Assembly (NCBI GenBank): GCA_902571425.1 | Contig: CACGBZ010000012.1 | Span: 1 to 33,475, forward strand | DNA: 33,475 bases | Origin: an uncultured Pelagibacteraceae bacterium | GTDB lineage: Bacteria > Pseudomonadota > Alphaproteobacteria > Pelagibacterales > Pelagibacteraceae | Direction of reading: 5' to 3' | Shown here: positions 7,286 through 15,752 of the stretch, piece after piece | Layout of the letters: the number at the start of each line of letters is the position of its first letter | Position numbering within the stretch: the stretch's first letter is position 1 | Notes under the pieces: model-generated | Database searches by the model: none | The model's input: the letters and a program-made list of their open reading frames with translations, nothing else | Told to the model about the DNA's origin: nothing | Made by a program: the position numbers and the translations under genes

Positions 7286-8692
7286 TTAATTTTTAAAAAG
7301 AAATTTTTTAGCTATTAATAACAAAGATAAAAGTTCAACTCTTCCGATTATCATAAAAAATATAAGAAAATATTTGGTCAAAAAGTGTATATTTTGAAAA
7401 TCAAAATCAGATACGCCATAAGCTGACGAATTAACTGTATTCATTATAGTTAATACAGCTAACTTAAATGAATATTCAAATTGAATATTAGACAAAGACA
7501 ACAAAATAGTTAAAGAAAAAAGAGAAATAACAAAAATTAATATTGTTAAAAAATATTTATTAATATCTTTTGTATCAAAATTAATTTTTGAAAAAGCTAG
7601 TTTGTTCATAAATACATTTTTTGGTCTACTAAAAGATAAAATTTGATTAATAGAATATTTGGTCAAAGAATATATTTTTAAAAATCTTAATCCTGAACTT
7701 GTTGAAAAAAAAGATCCACCTATAATTACAAGTAGAATATATATAAAGTTTAAATTAGTTTGATCAACTTGAAGTGAAATACCTATATTTGAAATACTGC
7801 TAACTAAAGATAGAAAACTATATGTGAAATTATTATCATAGCTAAAAAAAACAAAAAAAATACTTACAATTATAATAAAATATAAAAATAAATGTATATC
7901 TTCATAAAAAAAATTTAAATTTTTATTTCTTAGAAAAATTAAATTATATGTAAAAAAAATACTAAAAAAGGAAATCAACATTAAAAGAGAAAATATAATT
8001 ATCTGAAAATCATTTACTAAAATTGATGAAAGATCGTTTACAGGTAGGAAGCCTCCTGATGAAATTATTGTCATTGCTAAATTTAGTGAGTTAAATGATC
8101 TTATGCCAAAAATATTTAAAACAATAAAAATTGATAAAGTTAATCCTGAGTATAGTAATAAAATTTTTACTGATTGTTTTATTATCTCAGAAGAATTAAA
8201 AGATAAAAAATTGGTTAAAGATTTTTTTAAACTTTCATCATAAATATCTATTAAAAAAATAATAGAATATAAAAAATATAAACCTCCAATCCACTGAATA
8301 GATGATCTCCACAAAATTAAACCTTGATCTATATGTTTTATATTTTCAAAAATAGTAAAACCAGTTGATGTAAATCCAGATACAGCCTCAAAAAAAGCAT
8401 TTGAAAAAGTCAAATTGTAAATACTAAAATAAAAAGGTATGGATAAAACTAAGGGCATTAAAACATAGCCTAATAATACTGTTGCTATTTTTTCAAATAT
8501 TGTCGATTTTCTTTCACTGTTTTTGATTTTATAAAAAAACATTCCAGTTACTGCAGATACAATAAAAGTAAAATAATAAGTATTAAGATTTAGATATAAA
8601 TTGAAATAATATGAATAAATAATATTTAAAAAAGAAAAGAAAGAAATTAATATAAAAAAAAAACTTAAATATTTTACTCTAAATAATGACAT
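7286..8692 (-). CDS. trkH: Trk potassium uptake system, membrane subunit TrkH
   Basis: A 468-residue integral membrane protein for potassium uptake, working with TrkA. It is very hydrophobic and rich in Phe, Ile and Lys. The four pore-loop repeats of the TrkH/KtrB family can be traced: AVSGFTSTGFTIF (about residue 105), ISSGGFLPV (about 210), SSISNIGISL (about 300) and NTVNSSAYGVS (about 420), each with the selectivity-filter Gly. Length is close to the usual 480-490. It lies 4 bases downstream of trkA, in the ntrY-ntrX-trkA-trkH unit. Confidence 0.95.
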   Translation of the reverse strand: MSLFRVKYLSFFFILISFFSFLNIIYSYYFNLYLNLNTYYFTFIVSAVTGMFFYKIKNSERKSTIFEKIATVLLGYVLMPLVLSIPFYFSIYNLTFSNAFFEAVSGFTSTGFTIFENIKHIDQGLILWRSSIQWIGGLYFLYSIIFLIDIYDESLKKSLTNFLSFNSSEIIKQSVKILLLYSGLTLSIFIVLNIFGIRSFNSLNLAMTIISSGGFLPVNDLSSILVNDFQIIIFSLLMLISFFSIFFTYNLIFLRNKNLNFFYEDIHLFLYFIIIVSIFFVFFSYDNNFTYSFLSLVSSISNIGISLQVDQTNLNFIYILLVIIGGSFFSTSSGLRFLKIYSLTKYSINQILSFSRPKNVFMNKLAFSKINFDTKDINKYFLTILIFVISLFSLTILLSLSNIQFEYSFKLAVLTIMNTVNSSAYGVSDFDFQNIHFLTKYFLIFFMIIGRVELLSLLLIAKKFLFKN

Positions 8693-8696
8693 TTAA

Positions 8697-10088
8697 TTAA
8701 ATAGAACTAATTCTAAATATATTTTCTACTACCGAAATAGATTCTTTGTTAGCTAAGAAAACGACTTTATCATCTTTTTGAAAAACAAAATTTGATCTAG
8801 GTATTATAACTTTGTTTTCTCTTAAAACTGCACCAATTCTTATCTCCTCTGGTAAATTAGAATTTTTTAATTCTTTATTTATTAGCTCTGAAGTTTCAAT
8901 AATTTCAGCTTCAATTACCTCATATTCACCATTCATAATTGTATAAGCTGTTTCAATTGTACCCTTATGAATATGTTTTAAAATACTTGAGACAGTATTC
9001 ATTCGAGGATCTATAAGATCATCAATTTTTAAAGAATTTTGTAATAAAGAATAATTTGGCTTATTAATTAAAGCCATTGTTCTTTTGTCATCTACATCTT
9101 TTTCATCTTTTGCAAATTTTTCAACAAGAACACTTACCATTAAATTATCCTCATCATCATTTGTTAAAGCAAGAACTGTTTCAGCTTCTTGTAAATTTGC
9201 TTCTGCTAATACTTCCTCGTCTAAAGCATCACCATTAATGATAATGGTATTATTTAATTCACTAGCAAGAAATTCGGCTCTTTCTTTGTTTTTTTCAATA
9301 ATTTTAACTCTTACTGCATCCAAAGTTTCTTCAATATTTTTAGCTAAATTAAAACCTATATTACCACCACCTACAATTAAAATATTTTTAGACACTTTTT
9401 CATCATGTCCAAAAGCTTCTAAAGTATCTGACGTTTGTGATGAATTGATTATTACATAAATTTTATCATTTTTTCTTACATCATCATTTTTCTTTGGAAT
9501 TAAAAATTTTTCATCTCTTATTATTCCAATAATGTTTGCATCTAAATTAGGATGTTTTTTGGTTAAATCATTAAGATTGATATTAATTAATTTACAATTT
9601 TCATTAATTAAAATTTCTAACAATCTAATTTTATTGTCAGCAAATGGAACACTATCTAGTGCTCCTGGTGCCTCAAGTTTTCTTTGTATTGATTTAGCAA
9701 TTTCAATCTCTGGTGAAATAATAACATCTATTGGTAAATTCTCTTTATTATAAACTCTTGTAAATTTTGGGTTTAGATAATCTTGAGATCTTATTCTGGC
9801 TATTTTTTTTGGAATTTTAAAAATTGAAAAAGCTATTTGACAAATAAGCATATTAATTTCATCGTTTCTAGTGACTGCTATAATCATGTCTGTCTCTGCT
9901 GCGTTAGCTTTTTCTAATATTGAAGGATAAGTGCCCTTTCCTACTATAGCTTTAACGTCTATAGCATCATCAATTTTTTGAATATCTTCGCTAGAAGGAT
10001 CAATAACAGTTATAGAATGACCTTGTTCACTGAGCTGCTTAGCTATAGTGAACCCTACTCTTCCAGCTCCACAAATGATTATATTCAT
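8697..10088 (-). CDS. trkA: Trk potassium uptake regulatory subunit TrkA
   Basis: A 463-residue cytoplasmic gating subunit of the TrkH channel. It has the duplicated RCK layout: a first nucleotide-binding fold starting at residue 1 (IIICGAGRVGFTIAKQL), a RCK-C segment, then a second fold at about residue 230 (ILIVGGGNIGFNLAKNI) with another RCK-C at the end. The two Gly-rich loops bind NAD(H) or ATP in this family. It begins on the base next to the ntrX stop, with no spacer, so it depends on the ntrYX promoter. Length matches the family (about 458). Confidence 0.96.
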   Translation of the reverse strand: MNIIICGAGRVGFTIAKQLSEQGHSITVIDPSSEDIQKIDDAIDVKAIVGKGTYPSILEKANAAETDMIIAVTRNDEINMLICQIAFSIFKIPKKIARIRSQDYLNPKFTRVYNKENLPIDVIISPEIEIAKSIQRKLEAPGALDSVPFADNKIRLLEILINENCKLININLNDLTKKHPNLDANIIGIIRDEKFLIPKKNDDVRKNDKIYVIINSSQTSDTLEAFGHDEKVSKNILIVGGGNIGFNLAKNIEETLDAVRVKIIEKNKERAEFLASELNNTIIINGDALDEEVLAEANLQEAETVLALTNDDEDNLMVSVLVEKFAKDEKDVDDKRTMALINKPNYSLLQNSLKIDDLIDPRMNTVSSILKHIHKGTIETAYTIMNGEYEVIEAEIIETSELINKELKNSNLPEEIRIGAVLRENKVIIPRSNFVFQKDDKVVFLANKESISVVENIFRISSI

Positions 10089-11444
10089 CTAATTAAATTC
10101 TTTGATGCCCAAACCTTTTAATTTTCTATGTAATGCGCTTCTTTCCATTCCAACAAAATTAGCTGTTTTAGAAATATTTCCATTAAATTTCTTAAGTTGA
10201 ATAGTTAAATACTCCTTTTCAAATTTTTCTCTAGCCTCTTTTAATGGCACAGAAAGGCTATTTTCAGCCAATTGATCGTTAAAATTTGTATTTTTTAAAG
10301 ATTCTTTAATAATATTTGAAATTTTATCCTTAGCGTCAGGTTGTAATATTGCTATTCTCTCAATTAAATTTCTTAACTCTCTAACATTACCATGCCAATT
10401 ATGATTGAGAATATAACTATTATTTTCATCTATATCTAATTCTTTAATATTATAATTCTCAGATATTTTTCTTGAAAAATATTTGATTAACAAAGGGATA
10501 TCAGAAATTCTTTGATTTAATGGTTCAATATTTATCTCAAAAACATTTATTCTATGAAATAAATCCTCTCTAAAATTTCCAATTTCTATTTCTTTTTTCA
10601 AGTCTTTACTTGATGAGCAAATTAATCTTACATCCACACTTACATCATTAGCACCATTTACTCTCTTAAATTTTTGATCTGTCAAAACTCTTAATATCTT
10701 AGATTGTATATCTAATGGTATTTCTGAAACTTGATCTATTAGTAGAGTTCCTTTATTTGCTTTTTCAAGAGCACCGTACGAGATAGAGCCATTTTCTTTT
10801 TCTTCACCAAATAACTCTAATTCATATTTATTTGAATCTAGTAAGGCACCGTTTAATATTATGAACTGATTTTTACTTCTGTTAGATAGCTTGTGAATTT
10901 TTCTTGCAACCAATTCTTTACCTGAACCAGATGGTCCATTAATAAAAACTCTACTTTCTGTAACTGAAATCTTTTCTACTTGATTTTGAATATTCAATAT
11001 ATTTTTACTGTTTCCTATTAATTCATAAGAAGAAAATAATTTGCTTTCGTATTCTTTGTTCTGTCTCTTAAGATTATAATTTTCTACCGCTCTTTTAACA
11101 AAATTTAATAATCTCTCTTGATCAAATGGTTTTTCAATAAATTCAAAAGCACCTTTATGAAGTGATTTTACAGCCATTTCAATAGTTGCATGACCAGAAA
11201 TTATAATAACAGGAACATCTTTATTTTTAGATTTGATATGTGATAAGAGTTCTATACCATCATTATCTCCTTTATCTAATTTTACATCTAATATTGCAAC
11301 ATCGGGAAGTTTTTTGTCAATTTCTGTTAACGCTTGATTATAATTTGCAGCAAGTCTAGTCTTGTATCCTATATCGGTAATTAACTCATTAATAATATTT
11401 CTTATATCTGCATTATCATCTACAATTAATATTTCAGAACTCAT
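10089..11444 (-). CDS. ntrX: NtrX-like response regulator with degenerate AAA+ domain
   Basis: A 451-residue response regulator, the partner of NtrY. The receiver (about 1-120) has acidic residues D9 and D10, phospho-acceptor D53, S83 and K105. The central AAA+ domain (about 140-365) keeps Walker A GPSGSGKE (170-177) and the ELFG and FREDLFHRINVF segments. It departs from sigma-54 activators in two places: the GAFTGA loop after ELFG is replaced by ENGSISYGA, and Walker B reads LLIDQV (D237-Q238) where DE is expected. A Fis-type HTH is at the C-terminus (GNISKTANFVGMERSALHRKL). SAR11 genomes are known to lack RpoN, so this is likely a sigma-54-independent DNA-binding regulator. It starts one base after ntrY ends. 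Confidence 0.93.
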   Translation of the reverse strand: MSSEILIVDDNADIRNIINELITDIGYKTRLAANYNQALTEIDKKLPDVAILDVKLDKGDNDGIELLSHIKSKNKDVPVIIISGHATIEMAVKSLHKGAFEFIEKPFDQERLLNFVKRAVENYNLKRQNKEYESKLFSSYELIGNSKNILNIQNQVEKISVTESRVFINGPSGSGKELVARKIHKLSNRSKNQFIILNGALLDSNKYELELFGEEKENGSISYGALEKANKGTLLIDQVSEIPLDIQSKILRVLTDQKFKRVNGANDVSVDVRLICSSSKDLKKEIEIGNFREDLFHRINVFEINIEPLNQRISDIPLLIKYFSRKISENYNIKELDIDENNSYILNHNWHGNVRELRNLIERIAILQPDAKDKISNIIKESLKNTNFNDQLAENSLSVPLKEAREKFEKEYLTIQLKKFNGNISKTANFVGMERSALHRKLKGLGIKEFN

Positions 11445-11445
11445 T

Positions 11446-13227
11446 TTATTTATTAAAATTTATTTTAATTTCAGCTCCATCATTTAAGGCAAAAAAATCA
11501 ATTTTCCCATTATGATCATTTATAATTTTACTAACAATTGAAAGCCCCAAACCTGTTCCATTTTTTTTTGTTGTAAAATATGGATTTAAAATATTTTTAA
11601 TATTTGTTTCAAATATTCCAAACCCAATACCATTATCTTTAATATTGAAGATTATGTGGTTATTTAATTCATTTACTTCAATAGTAATTTTTTTGTTAAA
11701 ATTAACGTTATTTTTAGCTTTTTGCTGAATACTTTCTATAGAATTTTTTATTAAATTAAAAAAAACTCTACTTAATTGCTCCTTATCACTATCTAAAAAA
11801 ATTGTTTCATGATTGTTTTTAAATTTAATATCAATAGAATTATCCAATTCACTTAGTAATTTTATATTTTCATTTATAATTTGAACTAAATTATTTTCTT
11901 TTAAAATAGGTTTTGGCATTCTTGCAAAATCAGAAAATTCGTTTACTAAATTTCCAATTTGCTTAATTTGATTATTAATTATTTTTAAATTTTCTTCAAA
12001 ATTTTCTCTATCACCTTCTTTTATCTCTTTTGAAAATTTACTTTTCATTCTATCTATAGTTAATTGAATAGGTGTTAAAGGATTTTTGATTTCATGAGCT
12101 AATTTTCTTGCAAGATTGCTCCATGCTTCATGTCGTTCATTAATAATTAATTTTTCTTGTTGGTTTTTCAATCTATCTATCATTAAATTAAAATTTTTAT
12201 TTAAGATTTCTAAATCTTTATCTGTCTTAACTTCAGGAACTTTTGCATTTAAATCTCCTTGCCCGATGGAGATTGATGCTAGAATTAAGTTATTGATAGA
12301 TCTAAAAAACCTAGATGAAAATCTTATGGCTATAGTTATGGAGACAAATAACAAAACACTAACAACTATAATATAAATAATTGCAAATGAGATTTTAATG
12401 CCTGTGCTTTTTTCTTCAACAGTATAATAAAAATTAATTGCTTCTTGAGACTCTGTCAAATACCTCGAAATATCTTTATCTAAATATTTTACTACATATA
12501 AAAACCTATCTTCAAAATTTTGCAACCTCATTATAGCTGCAGAAATATTTTCAGGCGCATTAATAATCTTTAAAGGGCGATCATCATCCAAAACTAAGTT
12601 TAAAGCTTTATCAACTGGAGGGACATATGGCTGATCATCAGTTAAAGTTGAAAATAAAAGTTTTTTATTAATATCTATAATATGTACCTCATCAACATCT
12701 CTTATCAATTTTTGTGTATTTAAAAATCTCTTATATTCATTTTGATTATCATTTAGAAATTTTTTACTTTTATTTGTATCAAAAGCTATTAAAACAATAT
12801 CAGATTGAATTTTATTTCTAATTTCCTCAACATAATTTCTTGCTAACTCATAAGAATTGTTAACAACTGTGGTAACTTTTTTGTCAAAATATTTTTCCAA
12901 AGCAAAAGAGAATAAAAAGAGTGAAAATATTGAAATTAGTACTGATGGAATTAAAGTAAATAAACCAAAGTATGTAATGTATTTTTTATTTGATTTTAAA
13001 CCATCCTTATCGATATCATTTTTAATTGCGCTCTTAATTTCAATAAAAATAAAAATAAAAAGTGCTACTAAAAGGACAATATTTAGAACTAATAATATTT
13101 GTAAATTTTGATCTGATAATTGAATAAATCCTTTATCAATAAAAGTTAAAAAGGTTAAAAAACCTATCGCTAAAGTGATAATAAATAATATTATTAAATA
13201 TATATTTTTTTTAATAAAATCGTACAT
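11446..13227 (-). CDS. ntrY: NtrY-like membrane sensor histidine kinase lacking PAS
   Basis: A 593-residue inner-membrane sensor kinase. Membrane segments lie at about 10-30, 43-63, 85-108 and 283-305, with an extracytoplasmic sensor region of about 175 residues between the last two. A HAMP domain follows (about 305-358), then the histidine-phosphotransfer box ARKLAHEIKNPLTPIQL with H378, the N box (NLIKNSIESIQ), G1 (IKDNGIGFG) and G2 (GTGLGLSIV). NtrY proteins are usually about 700-770 residues with a PAS domain between HAMP and the kinase; here HAMP runs directly into it. Nitrogen control is the classical role, but NtrYX also reports redox or envelope state in some alphaproteobacteria. Only 24 bases separate it from divergent ispDF. 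Confidence 0.93.
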   Translation of the reverse strand: MYDFIKKNIYLIILFIITLAIGFLTFLTFIDKGFIQLSDQNLQILLVLNIVLLVALFIFIFIEIKSAIKNDIDKDGLKSNKKYITYFGLFTLIPSVLISIFSLFLFSFALEKYFDKKVTTVVNNSYELARNYVEEIRNKIQSDIVLIAFDTNKSKKFLNDNQNEYKRFLNTQKLIRDVDEVHIIDINKKLLFSTLTDDQPYVPPVDKALNLVLDDDRPLKIINAPENISAAIMRLQNFEDRFLYVVKYLDKDISRYLTESQEAINFYYTVEEKSTGIKISFAIIYIIVVSVLLFVSITIAIRFSSRFFRSINNLILASISIGQGDLNAKVPEVKTDKDLEILNKNFNLMIDRLKNQQEKLIINERHEAWSNLARKLAHEIKNPLTPIQLTIDRMKSKFSKEIKEGDRENFEENLKIINNQIKQIGNLVNEFSDFARMPKPILKENNLVQIINENIKLLSELDNSIDIKFKNNHETIFLDSDKEQLSRVFFNLIKNSIESIQQKAKNNVNFNKKITIEVNELNNHIIFNIKDNGIGFGIFETNIKNILNPYFTTKKNGTGLGLSIVSKIINDHNGKIDFFALNDGAEIKINFNK

Positions 13228-13251
13228 TTGACTATAAAAACTACTATATAA

Positions 13252-14352
13252 ATGAATAATTATTTTATAATACTAGCATCGGGACAAAGCAAAAGATTTA
13301 ATTCAAATAAACCAAAGCAATTCAATATTTATAAAAACAAGGCTCTTTTTAAACATTCTTTAGAAAAAGCATTAAAATCAAAGCTATTTAAAAAAATTAT
13401 ATTAGTCGTAAATAATAAAAAAAGTATTAAAGAAAAATTTCCTAAAAATGTATCAATTATAAGGGGTGGTAAAGAGAGATCTGATTCTTCTTCAATAGCA
13501 TTAAAATATATTAAAAAATTTAAACCTAATAATGTTCTTATTCACGATGCTGCTAGACCAAATTTCACAATCAAACTTTTAAAAAATCTAATTAAATCAC
13601 TCAAAAACAATAAAGCAGTAATACCTTCTATAAATTCAAAAGATTCTATTAAATACAAAATAAAAAACCAACTTTTTAACTTAAATAGAAATAATTCAAT
13701 TTTAACTCAAACCCCTCAAGCTTTTAAATTTAAAGATTTATATAATCTTTCAAATAAGCAAAAAGATAAAATTACTGATGAAGCAACATTATTTATTGAA
13801 AACAATCTAAAAATTAAATTTATTAAAGGAGAAAATTTAAATAATAAAATTACTTTTAAAGAAGATATAGAAACTAATAAAACTTATTTTGGTATAGGTT
13901 TTGACATTCATAGATTAATAATAGGCAAAAAACTTTTTTTAGGTGGTGTTAAAATCCCTTATCACTCAGGACTTAAGGGACACTCAGATGGAGATGTGAT
14001 TATTCATTCAATAATCGATTCTCTTCTTGGAGCTATGAGAAAAAAAGATATTGGTACCTTTTTTCCGGATAATCAAAAAAAATATAAAAATATTAGATCC
14101 CAAAAAATGCTAAAGCCTATTGTTGAAATATTAAATAATAATGATTTTTATATAAATAATTTAGATATAAATTTAATATGTGAACAACCAAAAGTTTCAA
14201 AGCATCGTGATAAAATAATCAAATCTCTATCTAATTTATTAAATATTGATAAAGAATTAATTAATCTAAAAGGTAAAACAGTAGAAAAACTTGGATTAAT
14301 CGGAAAGGAAAAAGCAATAGCTTGTGAAGTTATTTGCTCTATTACGCAATGA
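13252..14352 (+). CDS. ispDF: Bifunctional IspD/IspF enzyme of the MEP isoprenoid pathway
   Basis: A 366-residue fusion catalysing two non-consecutive steps of the MEP pathway. The N-terminal IspD half (about 1-205; CTP-dependent activation of methylerythritol phosphate) shows ILASGQSKRFNSNKPKQF, GGKERSDSS, IHDAARPN and LTQTPQAF. The C-terminal IspF half (about 210-366; cyclodiphosphate synthase) shows GIGFDIHRL with metal ligands Asp and His, LKGHSDGDVIIHSIIDSLLGA, DIGTFFPD and TVEKLGLIGKEKAIA. The IspD loop has LASG where LAAG is usual, a conservative change. The fusion is common in alphaproteobacteria. Its TGA overlaps the pgpA ATG. Confidence 0.97.
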   Translation: MNNYFIILASGQSKRFNSNKPKQFNIYKNKALFKHSLEKALKSKLFKKIILVVNNKKSIKEKFPKNVSIIRGGKERSDSSSIALKYIKKFKPNNVLIHDAARPNFTIKLLKNLIKSLKNNKAVIPSINSKDSIKYKIKNQLFNLNRNNSILTQTPQAFKFKDLYNLSNKQKDKITDEATLFIENNLKIKFIKGENLNNKITFKEDIETNKTYFGIGFDIHRLIIGKKLFLGGVKIPYHSGLKGHSDGDVIIHSIIDSLLGAMRKKDIGTFFPDNQKKYKNIRSQKMLKPIVEILNNNDFYINNLDINLICEQPKVSKHRDKIIKSLSNLLNIDKELINLKGKTVEKLGLIGKEKAIACEVICSITQ

Positions 14353-14840
14353 AAAAAATAAATATTTTGTTATCAACTTTCTTTGGTTATGGATATTTAA
14401 CCAAAATTCCTGGAACTGTAACTTCTGCTGTAACGACTGTTTTTATTTATATTGCTTATGAAATTTTAGGTTACACAGATCTAAAATTTTCAATTATTTT
14501 TTTTATACTTTTATTCTTTTATTCATTTTATGCCGTAAAAGACTCAGAATCTGAATTTAAAAATAAAGATCCAAGACAAATAGTAATTGATGAAGTTTTA
14601 GGTCAATCCATGCCTTTAATTTTATTGTTGTATTTAAATCAAACTAATCAAATAAGTATTTTAATTGAAATTTATTATATTTTATCTTTTGTCTTTTTTA
14701 GATTTTTTGACATCCTAAAACCTTTTCCAGTAAGTTATTTTGATAAAAATCATAAGAACTATTTTGGAATAATTATGGATGACATAATGGCAGGATTATA
14801 TTCGATGATATTAATATATTTAATAAGCTTAAAATTCTAA
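14349..14840 (+). CDS. pgpA: Phosphatidylglycerophosphatase A
   Basis: Dephosphorylates phosphatidylglycerophosphate to phosphatidylglycerol at the inner membrane. Family motifs are GYLTKIPGTVTSAV near the N-terminus, DPRQIVIDEVLGQ in the middle, and DILKPFPV ... IIMDDIMAGLYS at the end, with hydrophobic segments between. I place the start at the ATG 14349, which overlaps the ispDF stop (ATGA), rather than at an upstream TTG (14334); this gives 163 residues, normal for the family. Confidence 0.94.
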   Translation: MKKINILLSTFFGYGYLTKIPGTVTSAVTTVFIYIAYEILGYTDLKFSIIFFILLFFYSFYAVKDSESEFKNKDPRQIVIDEVLGQSMPLILLLYLNQTNQISILIEIYYILSFVFFRFFDILKPFPVSYFDKNHKNYFGIIMDDIMAGLYSMILIYLISLKF

Positions 14841-15304
14841 TGAGTATTCAATTACTTCATAAAAAATTAATTAAAAAAAAATTAACTATATCCTTAGCTG
14901 AGTCATGTACAGGTGGATTACTGGCTCATAATTTCACCAAATTAGCTAATTCATCAAAATACTTTCAAATGGGTCTGATCACTTACTCAAATCAAGCTAA
15001 AATAAAGATATTAAAAGTTAATAAAAATATTATTAAAAAATATGGCGCGGTAAGCAATGAGTGTTGTAAGGCAATGGTTCAAAATTTATCTAAAATTTCA
15101 AAGAGTAAAATCAACGTGTCGATAACAGGAATTGCTGGTCCAGGCGGTGGATCAAAAGAAAAACCGGTTGGTCTTGTTTATATTGGTGTCAAAAAAGGTG
15201 CAACTTTGATTATCAAAGAAAATAAATTTAAATCAAAAAATCGAAATTCAATTCAAAAATCAACGGTTCGTACCGTAATTAAGATTATCAGTAAAATTAT
15301 TTAA
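14840..15304 (+). CDS. pncC: Nicotinamide-nucleotide amidohydrolase, CinA C-terminal family
   Basis: A 154-residue stand-alone CinA C-terminal domain, which deamidates NMN to nicotinate mononucleotide in the pyridine nucleotide cycle. Motifs are SLAESCTGGLLA with the likely catalytic Ser22, the GLITYSNQAKI segment, and GIAGPGGGSKEKPVGLVYIG. The N-terminal MoaB-like domain of full CinA is absent, as in E. coli PncC. The ATG shares its A with the pgpA TAA. The 3' end overlaps ratA (opposite strand) by 8 bases, leaving no room for a classical terminator. Confidence 0.92.
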   Translation: MSIQLLHKKLIKKKLTISLAESCTGGLLAHNFTKLANSSKYFQMGLITYSNQAKIKILKVNKNIIKKYGAVSNECCKAMVQNLSKISKSKINVSITGIAGPGGGSKEKPVGLVYIGVKKGATLIIKENKFKSKNRNSIQKSTVRTVIKIISKII

Positions 15305-15752
15305 TATTTTCAGCTCTTTTTTGAAACGCGTCTGCTATCTTTTCCAAGCCAAATTGAAAAGATTTAGTCATTAAAATGTTTAAAAACTTATTTTCGATTT
15401 CAAAATCAATATCAAATAAAACTTCTGTTTTGTAACCATCAGCATCATTTCCTACTTCAATAAATTTCCAATTATTTTCTAAATGGTTTAATGGTCCACC
15501 TAAATTAACAACATGAATATGATCATTTTTTTTATTTAATTTAACGTCACTTTTAAATGTATCCTTAAACGGCCCCTTACCTATTGTAAGATCCGCAATT
15601 ATATTTATTGTATCCTCATTATCAATTCTCTCATAAACTTTTGAATTATCACAGAAAGGAATAAATTCTGGGTATTTTTCAATATCTAAAACAAACTCAA
15701 TTAGCTTATCTTTCCTATTATCAATTAATCGCTTAACTGATGCTTTTGGCAT
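15297..15752 (-). CDS. ratA: RatA/Coq10-like START-domain protein
   Basis: A 151-residue single START/SRPBCC-fold protein. Visible features are the N-terminal KLIEFVLDIEKYPEFIPFCDNSKV, an IADLTIGKGPFKDTFKSDVKL segment, LNHLENNWKFIE and a C-terminal helix (FGLEKIADAFQKRA). Mitochondrial Coq10 relatives bind ubiquinone and aid respiration, while E. coli RatA was described as a ribosome association toxin; the ubiquinone-related role fits better next to lipA in alphaproteobacteria, but this is inference. Its ATG overlaps the lipA stop by one base. Confidence 0.88.
   Translation of the reverse strand: MPKASVKRLIDNRKDKLIEFVLDIEKYPEFIPFCDNSKVYERIDNEDTINIIADLTIGKGPFKDTFKSDVKLNKKNDHIHVVNLGGPLNHLENNWKFIEVGNDADGYKTEVLFDIDFEIENKFLNILMTKSFQFGLEKIADAFQKRAENIK

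Noticed and set aside
9085..9753. Plus-strand open frames of 124 and 73 codons inside trkA
   Set aside because: Antisense shadows of trkA, low-complexity Ser/Leu-rich products without ribosome binding sites.
14334..14348. Upstream TTG start for pgpA
   Set aside because: The ATG at 14349 overlaps the ispDF stop as ATGA, the normal coupling pattern in this window, and gives the expected family N-terminus.
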